18,431 bases of DNA, from positions 1-18,431 of the forward strand of contig JAHWJJ010000020.1 in assembly GCA_019348475.1 (NCBI GenBank), in the 5' to 3' direction. The stretch comes from Gemmatimonadota bacterium. Lineage in GTDB: Bacteria > Gemmatimonadota > Gemmatimonadetes > Longimicrobiales > Longimicrobiaceae. Made by a program: the position numbers and the translations under genes. The notes beneath the pieces were generated by a model, which did no database searches, was not told the DNA's origin, and worked only from the letters and a program-made list of their open reading frames with translations. Shown here one piece after another: positions 9,804-16,691 of the stretch. How positions within the stretch are numbered: the stretch's first letter is position 1; every line of letters begins with the position of its first letter.

Positions 9804-11210
9804 ATGACGACCAACGCAGCACCCCCGCGCGCGCTCATCGTGGGCGCGGGGCCGGCCGGCGCACTGATGGCCATTCTCCTGGGGCGGCGCGGCTACCGCG
9901 TGGACGCGTACGAGCGCCGCGCCGACCCGCGCCAGCTGCCCGACGCCGACGTGGAGCGCCGGTCCATCAACCTGGGGCTGTCGCACCGCGGGATCACGGC
10001 GCTCACCCGCGCGGGGGTGATCGACGACGTGATGCGCACGGCCGTGCGGGCGAAGGGACGCGTGATCCACGCCTCGGACGGCCGGCTGAGCTTTCAGCCG
10101 TACGGCAGCAACGAGCGCGAGATCCTGTACTCCATCTCGCGCATCGCGCTGAACCGCGAGCTCATCCGCCACGCGGACCGCATGGAGAACGTGCGCTTCC
10201 ACTTCGGGATGCGCTGCGACGAGGTGGACCGCGACGCCGCCACCGCCGTCTTTCGCGGCGACGACGGGCGGACCGAGCGCGTGCAGGGCGACTTCGTGGT
10301 GGGGGCCGACGGCGCGTACAGCACGGTGCGGCAGTGGATGCACCGGAACGAGCGGGCCGACTTTCACCAGGAGTACCTGGACTGGGGATACAAGGAGCTG
10401 CTGATCCCCGCGGCCCCCGGCGGAAGCTCGCGCATCGAGCTGGAGGCGCTGCACATCTGGCCGCGCGGCGACGCCCTGATCGTTTCGCACCCCAACCCCG
10501 ACGGCTCGCACACGGCCACCGTGTTCCTGCCCTGGGAGGGCCCGCGCTCGTTCGCGACGCTGCAGACCGAGACGCAGGTGATGCGCTTTTTCGCCGAGGC
10601 GTTCCCCGACGTGCCGGGGCTGGTGCCGGAGCTGGCCCGCGAGTTCCTGGGCCACCCCACGGGAAGCCTGGTGGCCACGCGCACGGCGCCCTGGCACCAC
10701 CGCGACCGCTGCGTGCTGGTGGGCGACGGCTGCCACGCCGTGTACCCGTTCTACGGCCAGGGGATGAACGCGGGGCTGGAAGACTGCCTGGTGCTGGACG
10801 ACCAGCTGGGCCGCCACCCCGCCGACCGCCAGGCGGCGTTCGCCGCGTACCAGAACGCCCGCAAGGCCAACACCGACGCGCTGCTGGAGCTGGTCAAGGA
10901 CAACTTCGACGAGCTGCGCGACACGGCCAACCAGCCCACCTTCGTCGCCCGCAAGAAGCTGGACCTTCTGCTGCACCGGCTGTTTCCGGAACGCTGGATT
11001 CCGCTGTACACGATGGTGGTGCACACCACCATGCCGTACGCCGAGGCGCTGCGCCGGCACCGGCGGCAGGAGCGGCTGCTCCGCCGCCTGGGCGTAGACG
11101 CGGTGCTGGCGCTGGCGCTGCCGGCGCTGGTCGCCGCGCGCCGGCTGGCGTTCCGGCCCGTGAGGGGCGTCCCCTCCGCGAAGGCACGTCCGCCCCTTAC
11201 TCACGCCTGA
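9804..11210 (+). CDS. Kynurenine 3-monooxygenase family FAD-dependent hydroxylase
   Basis: 468 residues, close to the ~460-490 of the family. Expected reaction: NADPH/O2-dependent aromatic ortho-hydroxylation of L-kynurenine to 3-hydroxykynurenine. Visible motifs: FAD-binding GAGPAG at 14-19 with E37 ending strand 2; the KMO signature ERRSINLGLSHRG; R86 and Y100 in the GRVIH...QPYG segment, matching human R85/Y99 that hold the kynurenine carboxylate; DGAYSTVR; HIWPR; and the second FAD motif GDGCHAVYPFYGQGMNAG around D308. The NFDELR segment carries Phe where human KMO has Tyr (NYIEMR). Residues ~431-446 form a hydrophobic C-terminal stretch followed by a basic tail, like the membrane anchor of eukaryotic KMO. 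The start is chosen at ATG 9804 with GGG six bases upstream; ATG 9798 is an alternative. The next gene follows after 16 bp, so they are probably co-transcribed. The divergent NRPS suggests a biosynthetic rather than catabolic role (inference). Another aromatic substrate is possible. Confidence 0.88.
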   Translation: MTTNAAPPRALIVGAGPAGALMAILLGRRGYRVDAYERRADPRQLPDADVERRSINLGLSHRGITALTRAGVIDDVMRTAVRAKGRVIHASDGRLSFQPYGSNEREILYSISRIALNRELIRHADRMENVRFHFGMRCDEVDRDAATAVFRGDDGRTERVQGDFVVGADGAYSTVRQWMHRNERADFHQEYLDWGYKELLIPAAPGGSSRIELEALHIWPRGDALIVSHPNPDGSHTATVFLPWEGPRSFATLQTETQVMRFFAEAFPDVPGLVPELAREFLGHPTGSLVATRTAPWHHRDRCVLVGDGCHAVYPFYGQGMNAGLEDCLVLDDQLGRHPADRQAAFAAYQNARKANTDALLELVKDNFDELRDTANQPTFVARKKLDLLLHRLFPERWIPLYTMVVHTTMPYAEALRRHRRQERLLRRLGVDAVLALALPALVAARRLAFRPVRGVPSAKARPPLTHA

Positions 11211-11226
11211 CCCCCGAATCACCCCT

Positions 11227-11952
11227 ATGCGCACGGACCCGACGGACGCCCAACTGTACCTGGTGCAGCCTTCCGACCTGGCCCTGGACCCGCTCCCCCC
11301 CAGGGTGGCGGAGAACCTGGAACCGCTGTCGCGCGTGCTGCAGTGGGCCGACGACTACCTGTGCCGGCCCCACGCCGAGCTGGGGCGCCCCGGGGCGGTG
11401 TGCCCCTTCACCCGCCCCGCGCTCAAGAAGGACCTGCTCTTTCTGGCCGTATACCGCGGCGCGGAGCTGGACCAGGACGAGGTGGTGGAGGTGGTGCGCC
11501 GTTACCGCGACTGGTTCCTGCAGCTGGAGCCGGCGGAGCTGCCGGCGGCGCAGTACAAGTTCGTGGGCATCATCTTCCCGGACATCCCCGAGTCGGGGTA
11601 CCTGGACCTGATCGAGGCCACGCAGGCCCGGCTCAAGGCGGAGTACGTGTCGCTGGGGGTGATGATCGGCGAGTTCCACCCCGGCCCGCCGCGGCAGCCG
11701 GGGCTGTGGAACCCCCACTTCAGGCCGCTGAAGAGCCCGCTTCCCATGCTGGGCACCCGGCACATGGTGCCCACGGACTTCCCGTTCCTCAAGGACAACC
11801 AGGAGCACGTGGCGGGGTACCTGGAGCGGTTCCGCGACACGCTCCCCCTGCGGATGTACGCCGAGATCAAGGAGGCGGCCCGGCGCTTCGGGCTGCAGAT
11901 GCCGCACACGCCCGCGGCCGACGATCGCGCGCTCGCCCCGGCCATCGCTTGA
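11227..11952 (+). CDS. Uncharacterised protein, DUF6875-like
   Basis: 241 residues, soluble, with no signal peptide or membrane helix. I do not know its function. It resembles from memory the bacterial DUF6875 family: an N-terminal GRPGAVCPFT segment (Cys59), a central helix-strand part containing YKFVGIIFPDIPE, then LGVMIGEFHPG near residue 145-153, the WNPHFRPLKSPLPML segment, and RHMVPTDFPFL near 179-189. The fixed Cys, His and Glu positions could form a metal or cofactor site, but this is only suggestive. It starts 16 bp after the KMO-like stop. There is no Shine-Dalgarno in the C-rich leader, so it may rely on re-initiation after the upstream gene. The tight pairing with a kynurenine hydroxylase beside an NRPS suggests a tailoring or precursor role. 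The family name is less certain than the reality of the gene. Confidence 0.85.
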   Translation: MRTDPTDAQLYLVQPSDLALDPLPPRVAENLEPLSRVLQWADDYLCRPHAELGRPGAVCPFTRPALKKDLLFLAVYRGAELDQDEVVEVVRRYRDWFLQLEPAELPAAQYKFVGIIFPDIPESGYLDLIEATQARLKAEYVSLGVMIGEFHPGPPRQPGLWNPHFRPLKSPLPMLGTRHMVPTDFPFLKDNQEHVAGYLERFRDTLPLRMYAEIKEAARRFGLQMPHTPAADDRALAPAIA

Positions 11953-11957
11953 CTACA

Positions 11958-11984
11958 GGGAACAGGGAATAGGGAATAGGGGGG
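11958..11984 (+). other. G-quadruplex motif directly after the DUF6875-like stop codon
   Basis: Four G-tracts at 11958-11960, 11965-11967, 11972-11974 and 11979-11984 are separated by 4-base loops (AACA, AATA, AATA). This fits the canonical G3+N1-7 pattern on the strand that is transcribed into the rightward mRNA. Folding is inferred from pattern only. Confidence 0.6.
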
Positions 11985-12010
11985 TCCGTTCGCGGGGCTG
12001 GAGTACGCGG

Positions 12011-12062
12011 AGACGCGAAGACGGGGAGAGAGACAAGCGTCTCTCTCCCCGTCTCTGCGTCT
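12011..12062. terminator. Long hairpin between convergent genes, possible bidirectional terminator
   Basis: Arms 12011-12034 and 12039-12062 pair over 24 bases with two adjacent mismatches around a 4-base loop (AAGC). The inner 16 bp (12019-12034 with 12039-12054) are perfect. There is no T-run of the classical intrinsic type, so terminator function is inferred from position and stability. It may instead be a dispersed palindromic repeat. Confidence 0.5.
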
Positions 12063-12100
12063 TCTGGGCTCTGTGATATGAGTACCGGCTATCGTGGTTC

Positions 12101-12121
12101 TTTGTGCATGCGAGGCACAAA
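12101..12121. other. Small perfect hairpin
   Basis: TTTGTGC at 12101-12107 pairs perfectly with GCACAAA at 12115-12121 across a 7-base loop. It lies inside the structured convergent element; no function can be assigned. Confidence 0.4.
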
Positions 12122-12125
12122 CGGC

Positions 12126-12195
12126 GTCTCACCCGGAGGGCGCGGATACAGACGACGCGGTGTTCTCCGCGCCCTCCGCGCCCTCCGCGTGAGAC
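12126..12195. repeat. Second long hairpin with internal CTCCGCGCC tandem repeat
   Basis: Arms 12126-12146 and 12175-12195 pair over 21 bases with one mismatch around a 28-base loop. The right side holds a 9-base unit (CTCCGCGCC) repeated nearly three times from about 12165, so alternative pairings in shifted registers are possible. The arms end in GTCTCAC/GTGAGAC, as in a mobile palindromic repeat family. Confidence 0.55.
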
Positions 12196-12240
12196 CCGCA
12201 GTAGAACTCTCACTCGGTATAAGATGAGGCCTGTCCTATT

Positions 12241-12264
12241 CCCTACTCCCTATTCCCTATTCCC
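12241..12264 (-). other. G-quadruplex motif directly after the leftward M16 gene stop codon
   Basis: C-tracts on the plus strand at 12241-12243, 12248-12250, 12255-12257 and 12262-12264, with 4-base spacers, read as four GGG tracts on the minus strand. They begin nine bases past the stop codon of the M16 lipoprotein gene. This mirrors the motif at the other end of the gap. Confidence 0.6.
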
Positions 12265-12272
12265 TGTTCCTC

Positions 12273-13748
12273 TCAGCGGATGCGCTCGCCGGACGGGGAC
12301 CACACCTCCACCTCGCCCAGGTTCAGCGCGCGGATCGGCGCCTCGATGGCCGCCAGGTCGCCCGCGACCACGATGGTCAGCGCGCCGGGGGTCAGGCGGC
12401 CGCGACCCACGCCAGCGATGTCCGCCGGGGTCATGGCCGCCAGGCGCGGGCCGTACGTGGCGTAGAAGTCCAGCGGCAGGCCCCAGACGAGCAGGTTCTG
12501 CATCCGCTGCGCGAGGCCCTGCACCGTCTGCACCGAGGCGGGAAAGCTCCCCGCCATGTTCCCGGTGGCGCCCGCCAGCTCCTCCGCCGGCACCGCCTCG
12601 TCCACCATGCGGCGAAACTCGCGCACCGACTCCGCCACGGCGGAATCGGTGGCGTTGGTGCGCACGGAAGAGTTGATGAACAGCGTGCCCGCGCCGCGCA
12701 GCGCCACGAAGTTGGCGAACGCCCCGTACGTCCACCCGTGCCGCTCGCGCAGGTTCTGGTTGATGCGCGCGTTGAAGGCGCCGCCCAGCACGTGCGTGAG
12801 CGCCGCCAGGCGCAGGTAGTCGGGGTCCTCCGGCCCGATGGCCGCCTGGCCGATGCGGATGGCGGACTGCACCGACCCCGGCCGGTCCACCAGGATCACC
12901 CGCGTGGCGGCGACGGGGCGCGCCGCGCTGGGCCGCGGCGACGGGCGCGACGCCGTGGCCCGCCATCCGCCGAACGCCTCTTCCGCCAGCCGCCGCGCCT
13001 CGTCCGCCGAGAGGTCGCCCACCAGCAGCAGGGTGGCGTTGCCGGGGGCGTACATGGCCCGGTGCCACTGCACCACGTCGTCGCGGGTGATGGCCTGCAG
13101 CGAGGCGGCCGTCCCCCCGGCGGGGCGCGCGTACGGCGCGTCGGCCGCGAACACGGCGCGGGCAAAGGTCTCCCCCGCCAGCCCCTCGACGGTGGCCTGG
13201 GCCTGCACGTGGCCGGTGATGGCCTGCTGCCGCACCCGCTCCACCTCGCGCTCGGGGAACGCGGGGGCGATCACCGTCCCCGCCGCCAGCCGCAGCGCCT
13301 CGCCGAACACGGGCTTGAGCGCGGTGACGGCGGCAAAGGCCAGGTTCTGCCCCGCGCCCGTCTGGAACTGCGCCCCCAGCCGCTCCATCCGCTCCGCCAG
13401 CTCCGGTCCGGACAGCGCCGCCGTCCCCTCCGGCAGCAGGTTGGCCGTGAGCACGGCCAGCCCGTTGCGCGCCGCCGGCTCGTGCTCCGCCCCCGCGTCC
13501 ACGATCAGGCGAGCGGTCACCAGCGGCACCGCGCTCTGGCGCACGGCGACCACGCGCAGCCCGTTGGCCAGGCGGAACTCGTCCACCGGCGGCAGCGTGT
13601 ACGGCTGCACGGGGGCAAGCTCCGGCTGCTGGGCAACGATCCGGGGCTCCGGCCGCGTATCCACGCCGCCGCCGGACGCGGCGGGGGTGCAGCCGGCGAG
13701 CGCCGCCAGCGCGGTCGCGGCCAGGGCCGTCTTCATCGGCCGGATCAT
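12273..13748 (-). CDS. M16-family peptidase homologue, lipoprotein, zinc motif lost
   Basis: 491 residues. N-terminal signal with lipobox LAGC (Cys at residue 20), so it is probably anchored to a membrane facing the periplasm. The M16 fold is recognisable from FRLANGLRVVAVRQ near the N-terminus, WHRAMYAPGNATLLLVGD in the middle and LRERHGWTYGAFA in the C-terminal half. The inverted zinc motif HxxEH is absent: the matching place reads LAVLTANLLPEG. The Arg/Tyr-containing C-terminal segment that helps substrate binding in M16 enzymes is kept. It starts at ATG 13748, overlapping the upstream M16 stop as ATGA, which points to translational coupling; ATG 13736 (MKTALAAT) is an alternative. It is likely the non-catalytic partner of the upstream gene product, as in mitochondrial processing peptidase-type heterodimers. 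Confidence 0.9.
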   Translation of the reverse strand: MIRPMKTALAATALAALAGCTPAASGGGVDTRPEPRIVAQQPELAPVQPYTLPPVDEFRLANGLRVVAVRQSAVPLVTARLIVDAGAEHEPAARNGLAVLTANLLPEGTAALSGPELAERMERLGAQFQTGAGQNLAFAAVTALKPVFGEALRLAAGTVIAPAFPEREVERVRQQAITGHVQAQATVEGLAGETFARAVFAADAPYARPAGGTAASLQAITRDDVVQWHRAMYAPGNATLLLVGDLSADEARRLAEEAFGGWRATASRPSPRPSAARPVAATRVILVDRPGSVQSAIRIGQAAIGPEDPDYLRLAALTHVLGGAFNARINQNLRERHGWTYGAFANFVALRGAGTLFINSSVRTNATDSAVAESVREFRRMVDEAVPAEELAGATGNMAGSFPASVQTVQGLAQRMQNLLVWGLPLDFYATYGPRLAAMTPADIAGVGRGRLTPGALTIVVAGDLAAIEAPIRALNLGEVEVWSPSGERIR

Positions 13749-15136
13749 TGGGCTTCCTCCGTGCGCGGGGCGGGGACGAAGACGAGGACGGCGCGGTTGT
13801 CCGGCGTCAGCCGCTCACGGACGAGCGACTGCAGATCCTCCACCGTCACGGCGGAAAGGGCGGGAAGCCAGCCGTTGATCCATCCCGCGTTCCCGTGCAG
13901 CACGGCGCCCTGCGCCAGCACGTCGCCGCGCCCGCCGAAGCCGCCCATGGTCTGCAGCTGGTTCACCAGGGTGAATCCTTTCGCGGCCTGGGCGCGCTGC
14001 AACTCCTGCGCGTCGATGCGCGCGGCGATGCCGTCCAGCTCGGTAAGCAGCGCGGCCTCCAGCGAGTCGGCGCTGGCGCCCGGCCGGCCGATGGCGCCCA
14101 CCACCAGCATGTCGGCGTCCTCCACCAGGCCGAAGTTGAACGAGAAGACGGTGGTGGCCGCCTGACGGCCGCGCACCATCGACTGGTACAGCGGCGACGA
14201 GCGCCCGGTCGCCAGCAGGTCGGCCAGCAGCGCCACCGCCGGCGCCCGCGGGTCGCGCGCGCCGGGGACGCGATAGCCCACGTACACGGCGGGCGAGGGC
14301 GCGTTGGGATCCTGGATCACCTCGCGCCTGGCCTCGCCCAGCCGCGGCGGCAGGGGCACGGCGCGCACGGGCGGCGGCTCGGCGCCGCGCGGGATTCCGC
14401 CGAAGTAGCGGCGCACCATCTCGCGGGTGCGCGGCACGTCGATGTCGCCGGCGATGGCGAGGACGGCGTTGTTGGGGACGTAGTACGTGCGAAAGAAGGC
14501 GCGCACGTCCTCCACCGACCCGTTCTCCAGGTCCTGCATGTAGCCGATGACCGGGTGGTGGTACGGATGCTCCGGCGGATACAGGTTCGCCAGCATCCGC
14601 TCCACCCAGCGGCCGTACGGCTGGTTGTCGTTGCTCTGGCGACGCTCGTTCTTCACCACCTCGCGCTGGTTCACCAGCTTGGTCTCGCTGAGCGCCTCGT
14701 CCAGCGTGGCCATGCGGTCCGCCTCCAGCCACAGCGCCAGCTCCAGCGCGTGCGCGGGCACCTGCTGAAAGTAGTTGGTGCGGTCCCAGCTGGTGGTGCC
14801 GTTGATGTCGGTGCCCGTGCGCGAGCCCACGGCCTCCAGCAACGCAAAGTGCCGCCCCTCGGGCGCGTTGCGAGACCCGGTGAACAGCATCAGGTGCTCG
14901 AACAGGTGCGCAAAGCCGGTGCGCCCCGGCTGTTCGTGCTTGCTGGCCACGTCGTACCACAGCACCGTGGCCGCCACCGGGGCCGAGCGGTCCACGTGGT
15001 AGATGACGCGCAGCCCGTTCGGCAGCGTCTCCTCCTCGTATTCCAGGTGCACGGAAGGGGCGGGAGGCGCCTGGGCCGCCGCGGCCCCCGGCGGCGCGGC
15101 AAGGGCAAGGGCCAGTGCGGGGAGGATTCGTCTCAT
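13745..15136 (-). CDS. M16-family zinc metallopeptidase, secreted, catalytic subunit
   Basis: 463 residues from ATG 15136. The frame extends upstream to 15232, but only from 15136 is there a clean Sec signal (MRRILPALALALA... with Ala-rich cleavage near AAAAQA). The catalytic zinc motif HLFEH is at about 77-81 (H77, E80, H81). The third ligand should be a Glu in NQREVVKNE near 159-164. Further M16 landmarks are ETLPNGLRVIYHVD, DINGTTSWDRTNYFQ and YYVPNNAVLAIAGDID. Its C-terminal half reads SSPLYQSMVRGRQAATTVF and lacks the conserved Tyr of the R/Y pair, which the next gene supplies. It overlaps that gene by 4 bp. Role: metal-dependent proteolysis of peptides in the periplasm. 144 bp separate it from the PIN gene upstream, so it probably has its own promoter; none is clear. 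Confidence 0.94.
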   Translation of the reverse strand: MRRILPALALALAAPPGAAAAQAPPAPSVHLEYEEETLPNGLRVIYHVDRSAPVAATVLWYDVASKHEQPGRTGFAHLFEHLMLFTGSRNAPEGRHFALLEAVGSRTGTDINGTTSWDRTNYFQQVPAHALELALWLEADRMATLDEALSETKLVNQREVVKNERRQSNDNQPYGRWVERMLANLYPPEHPYHHPVIGYMQDLENGSVEDVRAFFRTYYVPNNAVLAIAGDIDVPRTREMVRRYFGGIPRGAEPPPVRAVPLPPRLGEARREVIQDPNAPSPAVYVGYRVPGARDPRAPAVALLADLLATGRSSPLYQSMVRGRQAATTVFSFNFGLVEDADMLVVGAIGRPGASADSLEAALLTELDGIAARIDAQELQRAQAAKGFTLVNQLQTMGGFGGRGDVLAQGAVLHGNAGWINGWLPALSAVTVEDLQSLVRERLTPDNRAVLVFVPAPRTEEAQ

Positions 15137-15280
15137 GTGCCGTTCGCGTTGCAGGTTCGCGATGGGATCGCCGCCCAACCTACGCCGATGACCACGGCGC
15201 GACAACGGAGAGGGCGGCGCGGCGGTCGTCAAGACGCCTTGTGACGGGGCGCCCCACGACCGAGGGCCTGGCGCGAATGC

Positions 15281-15727
15281 TTACGAAAGGCTCTGCGGGT
15301 CGATCCACTCGCGCTTGAGGTGCGTCGGATGGAGCGGATCGAAATCGCGGTCGGTTGTGAGGAGAACGGCGCCCATCGCGGAGGCGGTGGCGGCGATCCA
15401 GACGTCGTTCTGCTGGTCCATCCGCGTGCCCGCCCGCGTCATGTGCGTGTCGACGGCAGCGTAAGCATGCAGCACGGCATCAGTCCTGATGTCCACAACC
15501 ACCAGCTCGGAGATGAGTTGCTGCATCGCGTCCACCCTTCGCCGGCCCCAGGAATTCCGCTCCGCGAATGCGAGCATCTCGCCGACAGTGACTACGGATA
15601 TCCAGGGGGTGAGGGGGCGGGATCTCAGACCGAAGCGAGCCTCGAGCCGCTCGGACGCCGCGCCGCCGCGGGCGAGGTAGATGAGGATGTTTGTATCGAG
15701 GAGGATCGGCGTGCCCGCGGGGATCAC
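15281..15727 (-). CDS. PIN-domain ribonuclease toxin, VapC-like
   Basis: 148 residues from GTG 15727, whose GTGA overlaps the stop of the upstream gene. A longer in-frame reading to 15880 has no PIN-like sequence before this point, so the overlap start is preferred. The acidic active-site set is present: D11 in LLDTNILIYL, E50 in VVTVGEML, D108 in QQNDVWIAA and D126 in TTDRDFD. This is the Mg2+-binding centre of PIN nucleases that cut RNA in type II toxin-antitoxin systems. The length is normal for VapC. The upstream 312-residue protein occupies the antitoxin position but is far larger than VapB antitoxins. The toxin assignment is strong by motif; the target is unknown. Confidence 0.9.
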   Translation of the reverse strand: MIPAGTPILLDTNILIYLARGGAASERLEARFGLRSRPLTPWISVVTVGEMLAFAERNSWGRRRVDAMQQLISELVVVDIRTDAVLHAYAAVDTHMTRAGTRMDQQNDVWIAATASAMGAVLLTTDRDFDPLHPTHLKREWIDPQSLS

Positions 15728-16662
15728 GACATCTCCTCCAGGAGTTCGAAGATCTCCTCGTCCGTCTCGTCGCCGGGCCACGCGCCGATAATGGCGTTGA
15801 TGCCGGACCGGGGTCCCTGCGGGCGCCGCAGTTCGCGTGGATCGGCGGTGCCGAACACCGGCCGAGGCGATTCGGACCACAGCGCCAGATCCTGCTCACC
15901 GCCGGGCTGCAGCAGGTCCGCATCGATGCGCAGCAGCGACCCGGACGGGCGGAACTGCGCAATCCCGTTCACCACCGCCACCTGGCCGAAGTACGGCGCC
16001 AGCACCTCGGGCTCGCCCTCGGCGAGAACCCCGCGGATCTGCTGTCCCGATTGCATCACGAGCGTAAAGGCGCGGTCGCTGTGGCGAATCGCATCCACCT
16101 TTCCGGCGATGCGGACCCGCTGTGACCGGGGTATCTGGCGGTGGAGCCGCTTCACGGTGCGGATTCCTTCCGGGGTCACGGTCACGGACGGGCGATCCGG
16201 GCGGCCATTCCGAATCTCCACGGATTCTACGCCATGACGGAAAACCTCCCTGAACTCCTCGAACGTCCGGAGCAGTGGCGGGTCGTAGGCGTCGCTGTCT
16301 TCGTTGCCCGACAGCGCCTCACCGAGACTGCGCCCCATCAGCGAAAGCGCGGAATCGCCCGGGTCCACTGGCGGGAACAGATCCGCTTGCGTGAAGCGCT
16401 GCGGTAGCGCCTCTAGCAGTGTCGGGAAGCGGAGCTCGACGCCCGGCGTGCCGCGGTGAAATCCCGCCATCCGGAAGGCAGCCGCCTCGGTTACCCACGC
16501 CGGAGGAAAGCCGCCCTTCGCGGAACTGCGTCCCTCCAGGCGCAGGCGCACGGCGCCCTTGGCACCGCGGTCCACGGCGTGCAGCAGATCCCGCAGCAGG
16601 GCACCAGGAAGCCCCTCACCCGGCCCCTGAAATCCATTCAGCAGCAGCGTATAATGCAGCAT
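15724..16662 (-). CDS. Uncharacterised 312-residue protein in the antitoxin position
   Basis: Starts at ATG 16662 behind a strong Shine-Dalgarno (GGGAGGTG, 16667-16674). It has no signal peptide or membrane helix. The N-terminal ~85 residues contain VRLRLEGRSSAKGGFPPAW and a beta-rich stretch. The central part (about 190-280) is predicted beta-rich, with VRIAGKVDAIRHSDRAFTLV followed by SGQQIRGVLAEGEPEVLAPY, reminiscent of small barrel folds. The C-terminus (IIGAWPGDETDEEIFELLEE) is an acidic Trp-Pro-Gly-Asp helix pattern I associate with the toxin-binding tails of PIN-partner antitoxins (from memory). Together with the 4-bp overlap into the PIN gene, this supports an antitoxin or PIN regulator role. 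No DNA-binding domain of the usual AbrB or RHH type is recognisable. It could instead be a larger PIN cofactor. Confidence 0.82.
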   Translation of the reverse strand: MLHYTLLLNGFQGPGEGLPGALLRDLLHAVDRGAKGAVRLRLEGRSSAKGGFPPAWVTEAAAFRMAGFHRGTPGVELRFPTLLEALPQRFTQADLFPPVDPGDSALSLMGRSLGEALSGNEDSDAYDPPLLRTFEEFREVFRHGVESVEIRNGRPDRPSVTVTPEGIRTVKRLHRQIPRSQRVRIAGKVDAIRHSDRAFTLVMQSGQQIRGVLAEGEPEVLAPYFGQVAVVNGIAQFRPSGSLLRIDADLLQPGGEQDLALWSESPRPVFGTADPRELRRPQGPRSGINAIIGAWPGDETDEEIFELLEEMS

Positions 16663-16666
16663 GTTT

Positions 16667-16674
16667 CACCTCCC
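16667..16674 (-). promoter_or_regulatory. Strong ribosome binding site fixing the antitoxin-like start
   Basis: GGGAGGTG ends four bases before ATG 16662 and is the best Shine-Dalgarno seen in this window. It contrasts with the PIN start, which has only the GTGA overlap. That would give more first-gene product than toxin. Confidence 0.7.
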
Positions 16675-16691
16675 GTTCCGGAGCGGCCACC

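Larger units (their letters stand above)
11959..12270. repeat. Structured intergenic element with perfect 23-bp terminal inverted repeats of GGGAAYA heptads
   Basis: The 23 bases at 11959-11981 are the exact reverse complement of 12248-12270. Each arm is a tandem of the heptad GGGAATA/GGGAACA; the right arm continues to about 12235 with further units, including one GGGAGTA. The element begins 6 bp after the stop of the rightward gene and ends 2 bp from the stop of the leftward M16 gene, so it fills the whole convergent gap. No target-site duplication is apparent and no ORF of substance lies inside. Similar heptad and CTCCGCG-type sequences are, from memory, common dispersed intergenic repeats in some bacterial genomes. 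It could be a REP/MITE-like repeat or a bidirectional 3'-end module. Confidence 0.8.

Noticed and set aside
9302..9874. 190-codon minus-strand ORF in the divergent region
   Set aside because: Arg/Ser/Pro-rich without recognisable motifs, and it overlaps the start of the flavoprotein gene.
11953..12213. 86-codon minus-strand ORF in the convergent gap
   Set aside because: It lies wholly in palindromic repeat DNA and has no protein features.
11959..12270. CRISPR array or insertion sequence in the repeat-rich gap
   Set aside because: The repeats are heptad tandems and inverted arms, not regularly spaced direct repeats. There is no transposase and no visible target duplication.
12738..15244. Long plus-strand ORFs antisense to the M16 pair
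   Set aside because: His/Arg/Gly-rich shadows of clear M16 coding sequence on the minus strand.
15728..15880. N-terminal extension of the PIN gene to 15880
   Set aside because: The extra 51 residues are Arg-rich and overlap the upstream gene in another frame. The GTGA overlap start at 15727 gives a standard-length PIN protein.
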